Positions 6,842-16,101 of a stretch of DNA of 41,555 nt are shown in pieces. Position 1 is the first letter of the stretch. Each line of letters opens with the position of its first letter. The position numbers were made by a program, and so were the translations under genes. The notes beneath the pieces are model-generated. The model saw nothing but the letters and a program-made list of their open reading frames with translations. It made no database searches and was not told the DNA's origin. Source of the DNA: Rhizobium sp. ASV8 (GTDB lineage: Bacteria > Pseudomonadota > Alphaproteobacteria > Rhizobiales > Rhizobiaceae); NCBI RefSeq assembly GCF_016429255.1, contig NZ_JAELUG010000055.1:1-41555 (forward strand). Reading direction: 5' to 3'.

Positions 6842-7909
6842 ATGGCAGCGATCGAACAAGACTATCCGGCGGATGGAAGCCGCTTTTTCCAGCGGGCTTC
6901 CTTCACCGGCAATGCTTCGGAATATTTTGGTATCTGGATCGTCAACATCCTGCTGACGATCGTAACCCTGGGCATTTATTCGGCCTGGGCGAAAGTAAGG
7001 CGCAATCGGTATTTCTATGGGAATACGGTCCTTCTGGACCACAGTTTCGAATATCACGCCAAGGGCAAGCAGATCCTCATCGGCCGGCTGATCGTGTTCG
7101 GCTTTCTCGTTGTCATGAATATCCTGTCCCATCTGGCGCCTCTGGCATTGCTGGCGATCTGGCCCATCATGTTGGTGATATTCCCTTGGTTCCTGATGCG
7201 CGGCCTCAGGTTCAACGCGCGGGTTACGAGCTATCGCAATGTGCGCTTCGATTTCGTAGGCACCTATGGCGGTGCGTTTAAGGCCATCTTCCTCGGTGCC
7301 CTGGTGACGGTGGTTTCGGTCGGGCTTCTGTCTCCGATCGCCAGCCGCTGGCTCTATAAGTATATCTTCGACAACCTTCGCTATGGCGATCGGCCTTTCG
7401 CGACTGAACCGAGGTTGGGTGCGCTTTACGAGGCATTCATCACGGCAATTGCGATCATGCTTGCGGCTGTCGTGGTCCTCGGGCTTTTGAGTGTTGTCAT
7501 GATCGGTTTCGGCAGCAATTCGATGGGGCCGGGAATGGGCAGCATCAGCCTGTGGCATTGGATGATTGTGTTCATTTTCCCGATTTATATACTGACTGGC
7601 CTCTATTACCACGCCGCGGTGCGCAACATCATTTGGTCGGCCGCAACGGTCGATCGCCGCCACCAACTCAGAAGCGATCTCGGTCGCCGACGTTATGCCT
7701 GGATTGCGATTTCGAACGTAATCGTCACTCTGGTAACCTTCGGGTTGATGCGTCCCTGGGCGGCGGTGCGCATGCAGCGTTTTCTCACCGAGCATACTGC
7801 GATCCACGTCGACGGGGAGATCGGCGTCGTCTTCGATCAGATCCGCTCGACCGGCAGTGCCATCAGCGCGGAATATCTGGATGTCGATGGGTTCGACTTT
7901 GGTTTCTGA
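6842..7909 (+). CDS. YjgN family (DUF898) membrane protein
   Basis: The 355-residue protein matches YjgN/DUF898: two similar halves, each beginning with a helix and a 'LGIYSAWAKVRRNRYFYGNT'-type signature (about residues 38-57, recurring as 'FGLMRPWAAVRMQRFL' near 302-317). About eight hydrophobic segments place it in the inner membrane. ATG at 6842 is chosen because GAGGA at 6831-6835 precedes it by six bases; longer in-frame starts upstream lack such a site. The M48 peptidase gene overlaps its 3' end by 29 bases, which indicates translational coupling. YjgN function is not established; the pairing with an M48 peptidase recurs in proteobacteria and suggests a joint envelope role. Confidence 0.88.
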   Translation: MAAIEQDYPADGSRFFQRASFTGNASEYFGIWIVNILLTIVTLGIYSAWAKVRRNRYFYGNTVLLDHSFEYHAKGKQILIGRLIVFGFLVVMNILSHLAPLALLAIWPIMLVIFPWFLMRGLRFNARVTSYRNVRFDFVGTYGGAFKAIFLGALVTVVSVGLLSPIASRWLYKYIFDNLRYGDRPFATEPRLGALYEAFITAIAIMLAAVVVLGLLSVVMIGFGSNSMGPGMGSISLWHWMIVFIFPIYILTGLYYHAAVRNIIWSAATVDRRHQLRSDLGRRRYAWIAISNVIVTLVTFGLMRPWAAVRMQRFLTEHTAIHVDGEIGVVFDQIRSTGSAISAEYLDVDGFDFGF

Positions 7910-8984
7910 TCACAAAACGATTGCGACGGGTGTCTGGCACCCGCCGCATTCGAACCGCGAGGTTCCCGCACGACTCGTTGATATCGGCGGTTCGCTGATC
8001 GTGGTGTCGATCGAGGAAGGCGAGGAGGACAGGCGGCTCGTCTGGGGTATCCGCTCGGATATCGAGATCAGCCCGCGCGTCGGCTCCATCCCGCGCCGCA
8101 TCGTGTTCGGCAATGAATCCCTGTTCGAAACCCGCGATAACGACGCCATCGATACCTATTTGCGCGGCCGAGGCGAAGGGCGCAGCGGCCTCATTCACGG
8201 TCTTGAGATCGTGCGTCCCCGGTTGATCGGTTTCGCGCTGGCGGTTGTCGTCCTCGCCTCCGTCATCTATCGCTATGCCTTGCCTGCTCTGGTGGAAGTA
8301 GCCGTGTTGGTGACGCCGCCGGTGGTGCCGGAAATGATGTCGGCAGGAACGTTGAAGACGCTCGATCAGGTGACCTTCGGCCCCAGCAAGTTGCCCGAGG
8401 CGGAGCAGACGGCGATCCGAGATGATTTCGCCAGGATAGCCGTGAATGCACAGGGTGGCGCGAGCCGCTATCATCTGAATTTCCGCGATGGCGGCCTTAT
8501 CGGTCCCAATGCCTTCGCTTTGCCGGACGGCAATCTTGTTCTCACCGATCAGCTTGTCGCGCTCGCCGGAAGCGACAAGGAGATGATTACCGCCGTGCTG
8601 GGCCACGAGATCGGCCACGTCGAATACAAGCACAGCCTCCGTCAACTCTATACCGCAGCGGGTGTTGCCGGTCTCGTGCTTCTGATCGCCGGCGATGTCG
8701 GCTCCGGCGTCCAGGATATATTGACGCAAGGCGGTGGCCTTCTCGCGCTTTCCTACTCCCGGCAAGCGGAGGCGCAGGCCGATCGCCGCTCGGTGGAGCT
8801 GATGCTGACTGCCGGCAAAGACCCGGCGGCACTGTCGCGCTTCTTTGATCTGCTCGAGACGAAACTGGACGATCACGGCAAAACCAGCATGCTCTCGACC
8901 CATCCAGGCACGCCCGAGCGCAAGCAAGCGATACTGGACTATGTCAGGGAGCTGAGAGCCAAGGGAGATCAGCCGAGCGGTTAG
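7881..8984 (+). CDS. M48 family membrane metallopeptidase
   Basis: The zinc site HEIGH is at residues 242-246 and the third ligand is in 'EAQADRRS' (Glu297), the gluzincin arrangement of M48 peptidases. Residues 1-110 form a soluble N-terminal domain. One transmembrane segment lies near 117-137 ('LIGFALAVVVLASVIYRYAL'), and the peptidase domain follows on the other side of the membrane, with a second hydrophobic patch near 256-275. Starts at 7881 and 7887 are both possible; 7881 is taken because GCGGA lies eight bases upstream. The gene overlaps yjgN by 29 bases. Its likely role is quality control of envelope proteins, as for HtpX/BepA relatives, but the substrate is unknown. Confidence 0.88.
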   Translation: MSMGSTLVSDHKTIATGVWHPPHSNREVPARLVDIGGSLIVVSIEEGEEDRRLVWGIRSDIEISPRVGSIPRRIVFGNESLFETRDNDAIDTYLRGRGEGRSGLIHGLEIVRPRLIGFALAVVVLASVIYRYALPALVEVAVLVTPPVVPEMMSAGTLKTLDQVTFGPSKLPEAEQTAIRDDFARIAVNAQGGASRYHLNFRDGGLIGPNAFALPDGNLVLTDQLVALAGSDKEMITAVLGHEIGHVEYKHSLRQLYTAAGVAGLVLLIAGDVGSGVQDILTQGGGLLALSYSRQAEAQADRRSVELMLTAGKDPAALSRFFDLLETKLDDHGKTSMLSTHPGTPERKQAILDYVRELRAKGDQPSG

Positions 8985-9009
8985 GGAGCGTGCGGTGCTC
9001 GCGATAAGC

Positions 9010-9043
9010 TGAATATTAATTTCATATTTTGGAATTGTTCAAA
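9010..9043 (+). promoter_or_regulatory. iron-responsive elements in the rirA promoter
   Basis: TGA-N9-TCA (9010-9024, TGAATATTAATTTCA) fits the rhizobial iron-responsive operator bound by RirA and is nearly palindromic. Just downstream, 9028-9043 (TTTGGAATTGTTCAAA) is an imperfect palindrome resembling the iron control element bound by Irr (TTTAGAA-type arms). Both lie 60-95 bases before the rirA start. The assignment is by consensus match only. Confidence 0.6.
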
Positions 9044-9103
9044 ACTAAGAAAGCCACTATATACGGTTTTACCCCTAGGCGGCCTTGATTCCAGGAGATC
9101 GGC

Positions 9104-9592
9104 ATGCGTTTGACGAAACAGACAAATTACGCAGTGCGCATGTTGATGTATTGCGCCGCCAATGACGGCCATCTGAGCCGTATCCCGGAAATTGCCCGGG
9201 CATACAGCGTATCGGAGCTGTTCCTGTTCAAGATCCTGCAGCCGCTGACCAAGGCCGGCCTTGTCGAAACCGTTCGCGGCCGCAATGGCGGCGTGCGCCT
9301 CGGAAGAGCTGCGACCGCGATCAGCCTTTTTGACGTTGTTCGCGTGACCGAGGATAGTTTCGCCATGGCGGAATGTTTCGAGGATGGCGTTGTCGAATGC
9401 CCGCTGGTGGATAGCTGTGGCCTCAATTCGGCGCTGCGCAAAGCGCTGAACGCCTTCTTCGACGTTTTGACGGAGTATTCCATCGACGATCTCGTCAAGG
9501 CGCGTCCGCAGATCAATTTCCTGCTTGGCCTCACCGACGAAGATCACCGGGCGATTGCCAAGAAGCCGCCGGTCACTGCTCCCGCGGCCTGA
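9104..9592 (+). CDS. rirA: rhizobial iron regulator RirA (Rrf2 family)
   Basis: The 162-residue protein has an Rrf2 winged helix domain (residues 1-75; 'LSRIPEIARAYSVSELFLFKI' is the DNA-reading helix pair and 'GRNGGVRL' the wing). It has exactly three cysteines spaced as in RirA at 91, 99 and 105, which hold a 4Fe-4S cluster. In iron- and cluster-replete cells RirA represses iron-uptake genes; cluster loss relieves repression. This is established for Rhizobium and Agrobacterium. A fourth cysteine at 17 is in the helix. AGGAG precedes the ATG at 9104 by six bases. The promoter carries an iron-responsive operator and an Irr-like palindrome, consistent with autoregulation and cross-control by Irr. 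It is a single-gene unit with its own terminator. Confidence 0.95.
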   Translation: MRLTKQTNYAVRMLMYCAANDGHLSRIPEIARAYSVSELFLFKILQPLTKAGLVETVRGRNGGVRLGRAATAISLFDVVRVTEDSFAMAECFEDGVVECPLVDSCGLNSALRKALNAFFDVLTEYSIDDLVKARPQINFLLGLTDEDHRAIAKKPPVTAPAA

Positions 9593-9620
9593 TTCTGCTT
9601 CGAGTTGCATCGTGTTTTCC

Positions 9621-9659
9621 ATCCGTGGTTGCCACCGGCAGCCGCGGATTTTTGTTTTT
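9621..9659 (+). terminator. rho-independent terminator after rirA
   Basis: ATCCGTGG pairs with CCGCGGAT (one G-T wobble) around a 13-base loop, followed by TTTTGTTTTT. It lies 28 bases past the rirA stop codon. Confidence 0.85.
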
Positions 9660-9932
9660 ATGGCCTCCTATCGGAGCTTTGGATGACCCGCGGATCAAAG
9701 GGAGAAAGCGTTAAATCGTCCTGAATCTGATAAAATCACGCAAAAATCTGGCAGAAAATTACCAATTCAGAGGTTTTTTCGTCCGAAAATTTCCAAACTC
9801 GACAAATTGGAAAAAATTTAGGCGGGGCTTGTTGCTTTCAAACTTAAAATAAAGTTCCATCGGCGCGATCCGAATGGGAACCTCTGGGGTGTCCACGGTT
9901 TCAAAAGAATAACAAATCTGGGAAACGATATC
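9660..9932 (+). other. AT-rich upstream region of the dpp operon
   Basis: No gene is visible here. The stretch 9720-9860 is much richer in A and T than its surroundings and probably holds the dpp promoter and a long leader. A hairpin TTTCCAA/TTGGAAA (near 9789-9812) lies inside it. No iron-responsive operator was found. The leader ends with GGGAAA before the dppA start. Confidence 0.5.
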
Positions 9933-11528
9933 ATGAAAAAGATTTCTGCCCTGCTGGCAGTGACAGCCCTGGCTTCGGTCATGGCAACGTCCGCCTGGTC
10001 GAAAACACTTGTCTATTGCTCGGAAAGCTCGCCGGAAGGCTTTGATCCGGGACTGTATACCGGGGGCAATACTTTTGACGCCTCCTCGCGTACCGTTTAC
10101 AGCCGTCTCGTCGAATTCAAGCACGGCAGCACCGAGGTCGAGCCGGGCCTCGCAGAGAGCTGGACCGTTTCCCCCGACGGCAAGGAATACACCTTCAAGC
10201 TCCGCAAGGGCGTGAAGTTCCAGTCGAGCGATTATTTCACGCCGACGCGTGATCTCAACGCCGATGACGTCATCTTCTCGATCGGCCGTCAGCTCAACTC
10301 GGACAATCCGTGGGCAAAGTACGTGGCCGGCGGCTCTTACGAATATGCTGAAGGCATGGGCTTCCCGAAGCTCATCAAGTCGATCGACAAGGTTGACGAC
10401 CTCACCGTTAAGTTCGTCCTGAACCGTCCGGAAGCCCCGTTCATCGCCGACCTGGCAATGGACTTCGCTTCGATCCTCTCGAAGGAATATGCAGACAAGC
10501 TGCAGGCCGACAAGAAGATGGAGCAGATGAACCAGCAGCCGCTCGGCACTGGCCCGTTCGCCTTCGTCGCCTATCAGCCGGATGCCGTCATCCGCTACAA
10601 GGCAAACGACACCTACTTCAAGGGCAAGGAAAAGATCGACGATCTCGTCTTTGCAATCACGCCGGACGCATCCGTTCGTGCGCAGAAGCTGAAGTCCGGC
10701 GAATGCAACATCATGCCGTACCCGAACGCAGCTGACATCAAGGACCTCAAGGCCGACAAGAACCTCAAGGTTCTCGAACAGGCCGGCCTGAACGTGTCCT
10801 ACCTCGCCTACAACACGCTGGTTGCTCCGTTCGACAAGGTCGAAGTGCGCAAGGCGATCAACATGGCCGTCAACAAGCAGGCCATCGTCGACGCCGTCTT
10901 CCAGGGCTCGGCCAAGGTTGCGACGAACCCGATCCCGCCGACCATGTGGTCCTACAACAAGGAAGTGAAGGACGACGCCTTCAATCCGGAAGAAGCCAAG
11001 AAGCTGCTTGAAAAGGCTGGCGTCAAAGATCTCAGCATGAAGATCTGGGCGATGCCGGTTTCGCGTCCGTACATGCTGAACGCGCGCCGCGCTGCCGAAC
11101 TGATGCAGGCAGACCTGGCCAAGATCGGCGTCAAGGTCGAGATCGTCACCTATGACTGGGCGCAGTACCTGAAGCTCTCCTCCGCCAAGGACCGCGACGG
11201 TGCGGCCATCCTCGGCTGGACCGGCGACAACGGCGACCCGGACAACTTCCTTGACACGCTGCTCGGTTGCGACGCTGTCGGCGGCAACAACCGCGCGCAG
11301 TGGTGCAACAAGGAATTCGACGCTGTAGTGAAGAAGGCCAAGCAGACAGCTGACGTCAAGGAGCGTACCAAGCTCTACGAAGAAGCCCAGGTTATCTTCA
11401 AGCGCGAAGCACCATGGATGACCATCGACCATTCGGAAGAGTTCATCCCGATGACGAAGAATGTCTCCGGCTACCATCAGGATCCGGTTGGCGTTCACCG
11501 CTTCGACGGCGTCGATATCGCCGAATAA
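9933..11528 (+). CDS. dppA: dipeptide ABC transporter substrate-binding protein DppA
   Basis: The 531-residue periplasmic solute-binding protein (SBP family 5) starts with a Sec signal peptide, 'MKKISALLAVTALASVMATSAWS', cleaved near residue 23. The mature start 'KTLVYCSESSPEGFDPGLYT' and 'TVYSRLVEFKHGSTEVEPGLAESW' match DppA rather than OppA. DppA binds di- and tripeptides; in Rhizobium leguminosarum and E. coli the Dpp system also carries delta-aminolevulinic acid, and in E. coli heme (family knowledge). It is the first gene of a five-gene operon dppABCDF. Two tandem hairpins follow it, before dppB, and could give this gene a higher mRNA level than the rest. Confidence 0.95.
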   Translation: MKKISALLAVTALASVMATSAWSKTLVYCSESSPEGFDPGLYTGGNTFDASSRTVYSRLVEFKHGSTEVEPGLAESWTVSPDGKEYTFKLRKGVKFQSSDYFTPTRDLNADDVIFSIGRQLNSDNPWAKYVAGGSYEYAEGMGFPKLIKSIDKVDDLTVKFVLNRPEAPFIADLAMDFASILSKEYADKLQADKKMEQMNQQPLGTGPFAFVAYQPDAVIRYKANDTYFKGKEKIDDLVFAITPDASVRAQKLKSGECNIMPYPNAADIKDLKADKNLKVLEQAGLNVSYLAYNTLVAPFDKVEVRKAINMAVNKQAIVDAVFQGSAKVATNPIPPTMWSYNKEVKDDAFNPEEAKKLLEKAGVKDLSMKIWAMPVSRPYMLNARRAAELMQADLAKIGVKVEIVTYDWAQYLKLSSAKDRDGAAILGWTGDNGDPDNFLDTLLGCDAVGGNNRAQWCNKEFDAVVKKAKQTADVKERTKLYEEAQVIFKREAPWMTIDHSEEFIPMTKNVSGYHQDPVGVHRFDGVDIAE

Positions 11529-11546
11529 CGAAAAATCTGTGAGAAT

Positions 11547-11598
11547 GCCCGGCTAGGACCGGGCGACCCGGCGGTCAGACACTCTGTCTGACCGCCGG
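11547..11598 (+). other. two tandem hairpins between dppA and dppB
   Basis: The first stem pairs GCCCGG with CCGGGC (11547-11564). The second is a perfect 13-base stem, CCGGCGGTCAGAC/GTCTGACCGCCGG, with loop ACTCT (11568-11598), followed by AAAAATTT rather than a T run. Such stems after a binding-protein gene usually protect the upstream mRNA from 3' decay or partly terminate. Confidence 0.75.
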
Positions 11599-11617
11599 AA
11601 AAATTTGGACAACTGTC

Positions 11618-12622
11618 ATGTTGCGATTTCTTCTCAGCCGCCTTGCGGTGCTGATCCCGACATTCCTTGGCGTGTCGATCGTTGCCTTCTCATTCATTCG
11701 CCTGCTTCCCGGCGATCCCGTAATGCTGCTGTCGGGCGAGCGCGTCATGTCGCCGGAACGCCACGCGCAGATCTCGCACGATCTCGGCTACGATCAGCCG
11801 ATGGTCGTTCAGTACGGGAAATATATCTGGAACGCCCTGCACGGCGATCTCGGCACTTCCATCACCACCAAGCGTGATGTGCTGACCGACTTCTTCACCT
11901 TCTTCCCGGCGACGCTCGAACTGTCGATCTGCGCCATGATCCTGGCGATCTGTCTTGGCATTCCGGCCGGCGTTTTCGCCGCCGTCAAACGAGGGACATG
12001 GTTCGACCAGAGCGTCATGGGCGTGGCTCTCGTCGGGTACTCGATGCCGATATTCTGGTGGGGCCTGCTGCTGATCATCGTCTTCAACGGTTATCTGCAC
12101 TGGACGCCGGTCTCGGGTCGCATCGGTCTCATCTATTTCTTCAAGCCGATCACCGGCTTCATGCTGATCGACAGCCTGCTGTCCGGTCAGAAGGGCGCCT
12201 TCTGGTCCGCCTTCAATTCGCTGATCCTGCCAACGATCGTCCTCGGTACCATTCCGCTCGCGGTCATCGCGCGTCAGACGCGTTCCGCCATGCTCGAAGT
12301 GCTCGGCGAAGATTATGTGCGCACGGCGCGCTCGAAGGGCCTTTCGCCGCTGCGCGTCGTATCCGTGCATGCGCTGCGCAACGCCATGATCCCCGTCGTG
12401 ACCACCATCGGTCTGCAGGTCGGCGTGCTGCTCGGCGGCGCGATCCTGACCGAAAGCATCTTCTCCTGGCCGGGTATCGGCAAATGGATGATCGATGCGG
12501 TCTTCAAGCGCGATTATCCTGTGGTGCAGGGTGGCCTGTTGCTGATCGCCGGCATCGTCATGCTCGTCAACCTCGCTGTCGACTTGCTCTACGGCTTCGT
12601 CAATCCACGCATTCGTCACTAG
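11618..12622 (+). CDS. dppB: dipeptide ABC transporter permease DppB
   Basis: The 334-residue inner-membrane permease has the N-terminal 'RFLLSRLAVLIPTFLGVSIVAFSFIRLLPGDP' signature (first membrane helix and GDP motif) of DppB/OppB. About six transmembrane segments follow, with the coupling loop 'EVLGEDYVRTARSKGLSPLRVV' (EAA motif, about residues 226-247) that contacts the ATPases. It pairs with DppC to form the pore. The gap to dppA is 89 bases and holds two hairpins; dppC begins nine bases after its stop, so it is cotranscribed. Confidence 0.95.
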   Translation: MLRFLLSRLAVLIPTFLGVSIVAFSFIRLLPGDPVMLLSGERVMSPERHAQISHDLGYDQPMVVQYGKYIWNALHGDLGTSITTKRDVLTDFFTFFPATLELSICAMILAICLGIPAGVFAAVKRGTWFDQSVMGVALVGYSMPIFWWGLLLIIVFNGYLHWTPVSGRIGLIYFFKPITGFMLIDSLLSGQKGAFWSAFNSLILPTIVLGTIPLAVIARQTRSAMLEVLGEDYVRTARSKGLSPLRVVSVHALRNAMIPVVTTIGLQVGVLLGGAILTESIFSWPGIGKWMIDAVFKRDYPVVQGGLLLIAGIVMLVNLAVDLLYGFVNPRIRH

Positions 12623-12631
12623 GAGCGGTCC

Positions 12632-13525
12632 ATGAGCACGGTAAGCGTCAAATCCGACCGTCCTTCCGCTCTCGCGGAGTTCTGGTACTACTTCTCTCGC
12701 AACAAAGGGGCCGTCATCGGTCTCGCGATCTTTCTTTTCGTCCTGTTTCTGGCAATTTTTGCCAGCTTCGTGGCACCCCATAATCCCGATGTCGCTTATG
12801 GCAGCGACATGCAGCGCCTTCCGCCGGTCTGGCAAGAGGGCGGCAACAGCAGCTTCCTGCTCGGCACGGATGCCAATGGCCGCGATCTGCTGTCGCGCCT
12901 TATCTACGGCACGCGCTTCTCGCTGTTCATCGGTCTCGTGGTCGCTTCGCTTTCGGCAATCGCCGGCATTCTGATCGGTCTCGTCGCCGGCTATGTTCGC
13001 GGCCGTACCGATACGATCATCATGCGCATCATGGATATCATCCTCGCCGTCCCGTCGCTGTTGCTCGCCCTGGTGCTGGTGGCAATCCTCGGGCCGGGCC
13101 TGACCAATGCCATGATCGCGATTTCCATCGTCAATCAGCCGCATTTCGTTCGCCTGACGCGCGCTGCGGTCATGACCGAGCGTGACAAGGAATATGTCAT
13201 CGCGTCGCGCGTTGCCGGTGCCGGTCCGCTGCGGCTGATGTTCAAGACGATCCTTCCGAACTGCCTTGGGCCGCTGATCGTGCAGGGCACGCTTGCCTTC
13301 TCGTCGGCCATTCTCGACGCCGCCGCGCTCGGCTTCCTCGGCCAGGGCGCGCAGCCGCCGACGCCGGAATGGGGCACCATGCTCGCGGACTCGCGTGAAT
13401 TCTTCCAGAGCAACCCTTGGCTCGTTACTTTCCCCGGTCTCTGCATCTTGATCACGGTTCTCGCCATCAATCTGATGGGTGACGGCCTGCGCGATGCTTT
13501 CGACCCGAAGCTGAAGAGGTCGTAA
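12632..13525 (+). CDS. dppC: dipeptide ABC transporter permease DppC
   Basis: The 297-residue permease has a DppC/OppC N-terminal domain (first membrane helix near residues 28-50), 'LLGTDANGRDLLSRLIYGTRFSL' (residues about 73-95), and the EAA loop 'RDKEYVIASRVAGAGPLRLM'-type near 185-205. Its AGGAG ribosome binding site (12621-12625) overlaps the dppB stop codon, and its own stop TAA shares one base with the ATG of dppD. Both show tight translational coupling. Confidence 0.95.
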   Translation: MSTVSVKSDRPSALAEFWYYFSRNKGAVIGLAIFLFVLFLAIFASFVAPHNPDVAYGSDMQRLPPVWQEGGNSSFLLGTDANGRDLLSRLIYGTRFSLFIGLVVASLSAIAGILIGLVAGYVRGRTDTIIMRIMDIILAVPSLLLALVLVAILGPGLTNAMIAISIVNQPHFVRLTRAAVMTERDKEYVIASRVAGAGPLRLMFKTILPNCLGPLIVQGTLAFSSAILDAAALGFLGQGAQPPTPEWGTMLADSREFFQSNPWLVTFPGLCILITVLAINLMGDGLRDAFDPKLKRS

Positions 13526-14537
13526 TGGCACTCCTCGATATTGAAAACCTATCCGTAGAATTCCAGACCTCGTCCGGCCTATTCCGGGCGGTGGATGGCG
13601 TTTCGCTGCAATGCGACAAGGGAGAGATTCTGTCGATCGTCGGCGAATCCGGCTCCGGCAAATCGGTCTCCATGCTTGCCATGATGGGACTGCTGCCTTG
13701 GACGGCGAAGATCACTGCCGACCGCATGATGTTCGACGGCAAGGACCTGCGCGGCATCTCCGCCCGTCAGCGCCGCAAGATTATCGGCAAAGACATGGCG
13801 ATGATCTTCCAGGAACCTATGTCGAGCCTCAATCCGTGCTTCACGGTCGGCTTCCAGCTCGGCGAGACCCTGCGCATCCACATGGGCCTCGACCGCAAGG
13901 CGCGTCGTGAGCGCTCGATCGAGTTGCTGAAGCTGGTCGGCATTCCGGCACCTGAGGATCGCCTGTCGAACTTCCCGCATCAGATGTCGGGCGGTATGAG
14001 CCAGCGCGTCATGATCGCCATGGCGCTCGCGTGCAACCCGAAGCTCCTGATCGCCGATGAGCCGACCACCGCGCTCGATGTGACCATCCAGGCGCAGATC
14101 CTCGATCTGCTCGTGCGCCTGCAGCGGGAGCAGGGCATGGCCCTTGTGCTCATCACCCATGATATGGGTGTTGTCGCCGAAACGGCTGAGCGCGTGCAGG
14201 TGCAGTATGCCGGTCAGAAGGTCGAGGAGCAGCCGGTCAAGGAGTTGTTCCGCGATCCGCATCACCCCTATACGGCGGCACTCCTCTCGGCTCTGCCCGA
14301 GCGTGCCGAAGTCGGCGAGCGTCTGCCGTCGATCGCTGGCGTCGTTCCCGGTCAGCACGATCGTCCCAGCGGCTGTCTCTTCGCGCCGCGTTGTTCCTTC
14401 GCCACGCCGGAATGCGACAAGGGCGTCAAGCGACAGGGCGCTGAGCTCGGCCTGACCCTTTGCAACTATCCGCTGGAACATGGCAAGCCGCTCGGTCATC
14501 CCGGCATTGCCGCCACGCAAGCAGCAGGAGGTGCCGC

Positions 14538-14541
<4 letters not shown>
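13525..14541 (+). CDS. dppD: dipeptide ABC transporter ATPase DppD
   Basis: The 338-residue ATPase has Walker A 'GESGSGKS' (about residues 39-46), the signature 'MSGGMSQR' (about 155; a methionine replaces the usual glutamine, common in DppD/OppD), and Walker B 'LLIADEPTTALD'. The C-terminal oligopeptide-transporter extension holds the cysteine cluster 'GCLFAPRCSFATPECDKG', which binds a 4Fe-4S cluster in this family. It overlaps dppC by one base and dppF by four. With DppF it forms the cytoplasmic motor of the importer. Confidence 0.95.
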
Positions 14542-15491
<950 letters not shown>

Positions 15492-15501
15492 TCCAAGTTG
15501 C

Positions 15502-15539
15502 GAATCGGGCATGGCTGGTAAAGCGGCCATACCCGATTC
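15502..15539 (+). terminator. stem-loop between dppF and gntK
   Basis: GAATCGGGCATGGC pairs with GGCCATACCCGATTC (one mismatch) around a nine-base loop. The 3' side is followed by AATTCAATC, not a T run, so termination is probably partial and gntK may be read through from dpp. Confidence 0.5.
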
Positions 15540-15564
15540 AATTCAATCACTCCGGACAGACTCG

Positions 15565-16098
15565 ATGCAGGACAATCAGGATACTCCCCTTGCCATCATC
15601 GTGATGGGCGTGAGCGGCAGCGGCAAATCCTCGATCGGCGAGGGTGTCGCATCCAGGCTCGGCATTCACTTCATCGAAGGCGATGCGCTGCATCCGGCGG
15701 CCAATGTTGAGAAGATGAGCAAGGGCATTCCGCTCACTGACGAGGACCGCTGGCCCTGGCTCGAAACGATCGGTCAGGAGATCACCGCAAGCCTGGCCAA
15801 GGGTGAAGGCATTGCCGTTTCCTGCTCGGCGCTGAAGCGCACTTACCGCGAGCGGTTACGGGCGTCGGCCGGTGGCCATCTCTATTTCATTTATCTCCAT
15901 GGCTCGAAAGAGCTGCTGACGAAGCGCATGGGCGAGCGAAAGGGACATTTCATGCCCGCCTCGTTGCTCGAAAGCCAGCTGGAGACGCTGGAAGTGCCGA
16001 CAGGCGAACCCGGTGTCGTAACCGTCGATATCGACGACACGATCGAGGCGATCGTCGATGCCTCCGTCAGGAATCTTCAGGCTATTCTCTCGAACTGA
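15565..16098 (+). CDS. gntK: gluconokinase
   Basis: The 177-residue protein has the full GntK pattern: P-loop 'VMGVSGSGKSSIGEGVA' (about residues 13-29), 'IEGDALHPAANVEKMSKGIPLTDEDRWPWL', 'SCSALKRTYRERLR' and 'GHFMPASLLESQLETLE'. It phosphorylates D-gluconate with ATP to 6-phosphogluconate, which feeds the Entner-Doudoroff and pentose phosphate routes. The start at 15565 agrees with the usual family length; the longer in-frame reading lies inside dppF. It follows dppF by 73 bases and is convergent with the oxidase at 16102, leaving three bases between them. No gluconate transporter or regulator is adjacent. Confidence 0.95.
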   Translation: MQDNQDTPLAIIVMGVSGSGKSSIGEGVASRLGIHFIEGDALHPAANVEKMSKGIPLTDEDRWPWLETIGQEITASLAKGEGIAVSCSALKRTYRERLRASAGGHLYFIYLHGSKELLTKRMGERKGHFMPASLLESQLETLEVPTGEPGVVTVDIDDTIEAIVDASVRNLQAILSN

Positions 16099-16101
16099 CG
16101 C

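Noticed and set aside
9720..9760. Possible iron-responsive operator before dppA (TGA and TCA triplets near 9721-9737)
   Set aside because: The spacings are 5 and 11 bases, not the 9 required, so there is no support for RirA control of dpp despite rirA being next door.
9759..11498. Long open frame on the minus strand antisense to dppA (similar ones lie opposite mmsA and dppBC)
   Set aside because: The plus strand encodes clear family members with signal peptide and motifs. The antisense translations are low-complexity, His/Asp/Arg-rich and typical of frames opposite GC-rich genes.
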